Part shown: positions 15,349 to 15,397 of the stretch, in pieces | Position numbering within the stretch: the first letter of the stretch is position 1 | Layout: every line of letters starts with the position of its first letter | DNA from: Planctomycetota bacterium | Lineage (GTDB): Bacteria; Planctomycetota; SZUA-567; H5-PLA8 | Direction: 5' to 3' | Assembly: GCA_025355035.1 (NCBI GenBank) | Contig: JANXLS010000644.1 | Span: forward strand, 1-15,397 | DNA length: 15,397 bases | Notes under the pieces: model-generated | The model's database searches: none | Told to the model about the DNA's origin: nothing | Seen by the model: only the letters and a program-made list of their open reading frames with translations | Position numbers and translations under genes: made by a program

Positions 15349-15396
15349 AGTGCCGAGGAACCGCGGCACTCAGCGCTCGGCACTCGGCACTTTTTT
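15349..15396 (+). terminator. Repeat-built intrinsic terminator after gcvH
   Basis: AGTGCCGAG (15349-15357) can pair with CTCGGCACT at 15383-15391, and alternatively with the identical copy at 15376-15384. A run of six T follows (15391-15396). Choosing the distal copy places the stem directly against the T run, as a terminator requires. The window ends one base later. Confidence 0.75.
15364..15391 (+). repeat. Four period-7 units, consensus CGGCACT
   Basis: Four back-to-back 7-mers are present: CGGCACT, CAGCGCT, CGGCACT, CGGCACT. The inverted unit AGTGCCG lies at 15349-15355. The array forms the 3' arm of the gcvH terminator. It has the same period as the AAATGAC-type arrays at 2754-2847 and 4364-4398 but a different, GC-rich unit. 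Confidence 0.75.
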
Positions 15397-15397
15397 A

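Noticed and set aside
15364..15391. Reading the period-7 arrays (here and at 2754-2847, 4364-4398) as a CRISPR array
   Set aside because: The units are 7 bp and contiguous with no spacers, and there are no cas genes in the window.

Overview
The window reads as a chromosomal stretch of a Gram-negative environmental bacterium with mid-range GC (mid-50s % by eye). The gene set suggests the Planctomycetota or a neighbouring PVC-type lineage: a Tat-exported DUF1552 protein, PEGA-domain membrane proteins, a Ycf48/BNR-like propeller, a PKD protein with a long orphan C-terminus, and intergenic DNA rich in short-period repeats. This placement is an inference from family content; nothing in the window fixes the taxon. 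There are no rRNA or tRNA genes, no CRISPR array, no transposase and no phage genes.

Layout. (1) 2-1708 (+): the 3' part of typA/bipA, a ribosome-associated GTPase, entering from the left edge. (2) 1709-1870: a convergent intergenic gap filled by a nested palindrome, with a strong intrinsic terminator inside a 26-bp inverted repeat. (3) 1871-4291 (-): a DUF1552 Tat-exported protein followed on the same strand by a seven-bladed propeller protein. Period-7 repeats lie between the two genes and upstream of the first. (4) 4292-4629: a divergent, mostly non-coding region. (5) 4630-5301 (+): a small secreted Tyr/Gly-rich protein ending in a clean terminator. (6) 5446-7322 (+): a secreted PKD-domain protein, then a small FxsA-like membrane protein. 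(7) 7457-13652 (+): a probable three-gene unit made of a very large secreted protein with repeated LamG-like beta modules and two tandem paralogues, each with one membrane helix, two PEGA domains and a helical TPR-like region. (8) 13804-15337 (+): gcvT and gcvH of the glycine cleavage system, closed by a repeat-built terminator at the right edge.

How the genes relate. The ends of the window are housekeeping (translation GTPase, one-carbon metabolism). The middle is almost entirely cell-envelope or exported protein, most of it without an assignable activity. The 7457-13652 unit is the best candidate for an undescribed envelope system, because secreted beta modules and duplicated PEGA/TPR membrane proteins are transcribed together. 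The second theme is the intergenic DNA: three different short-period (7 or 8 bp) repeat types sit at gene ends, where they form terminator stems and in one case supply a ribosome binding site.
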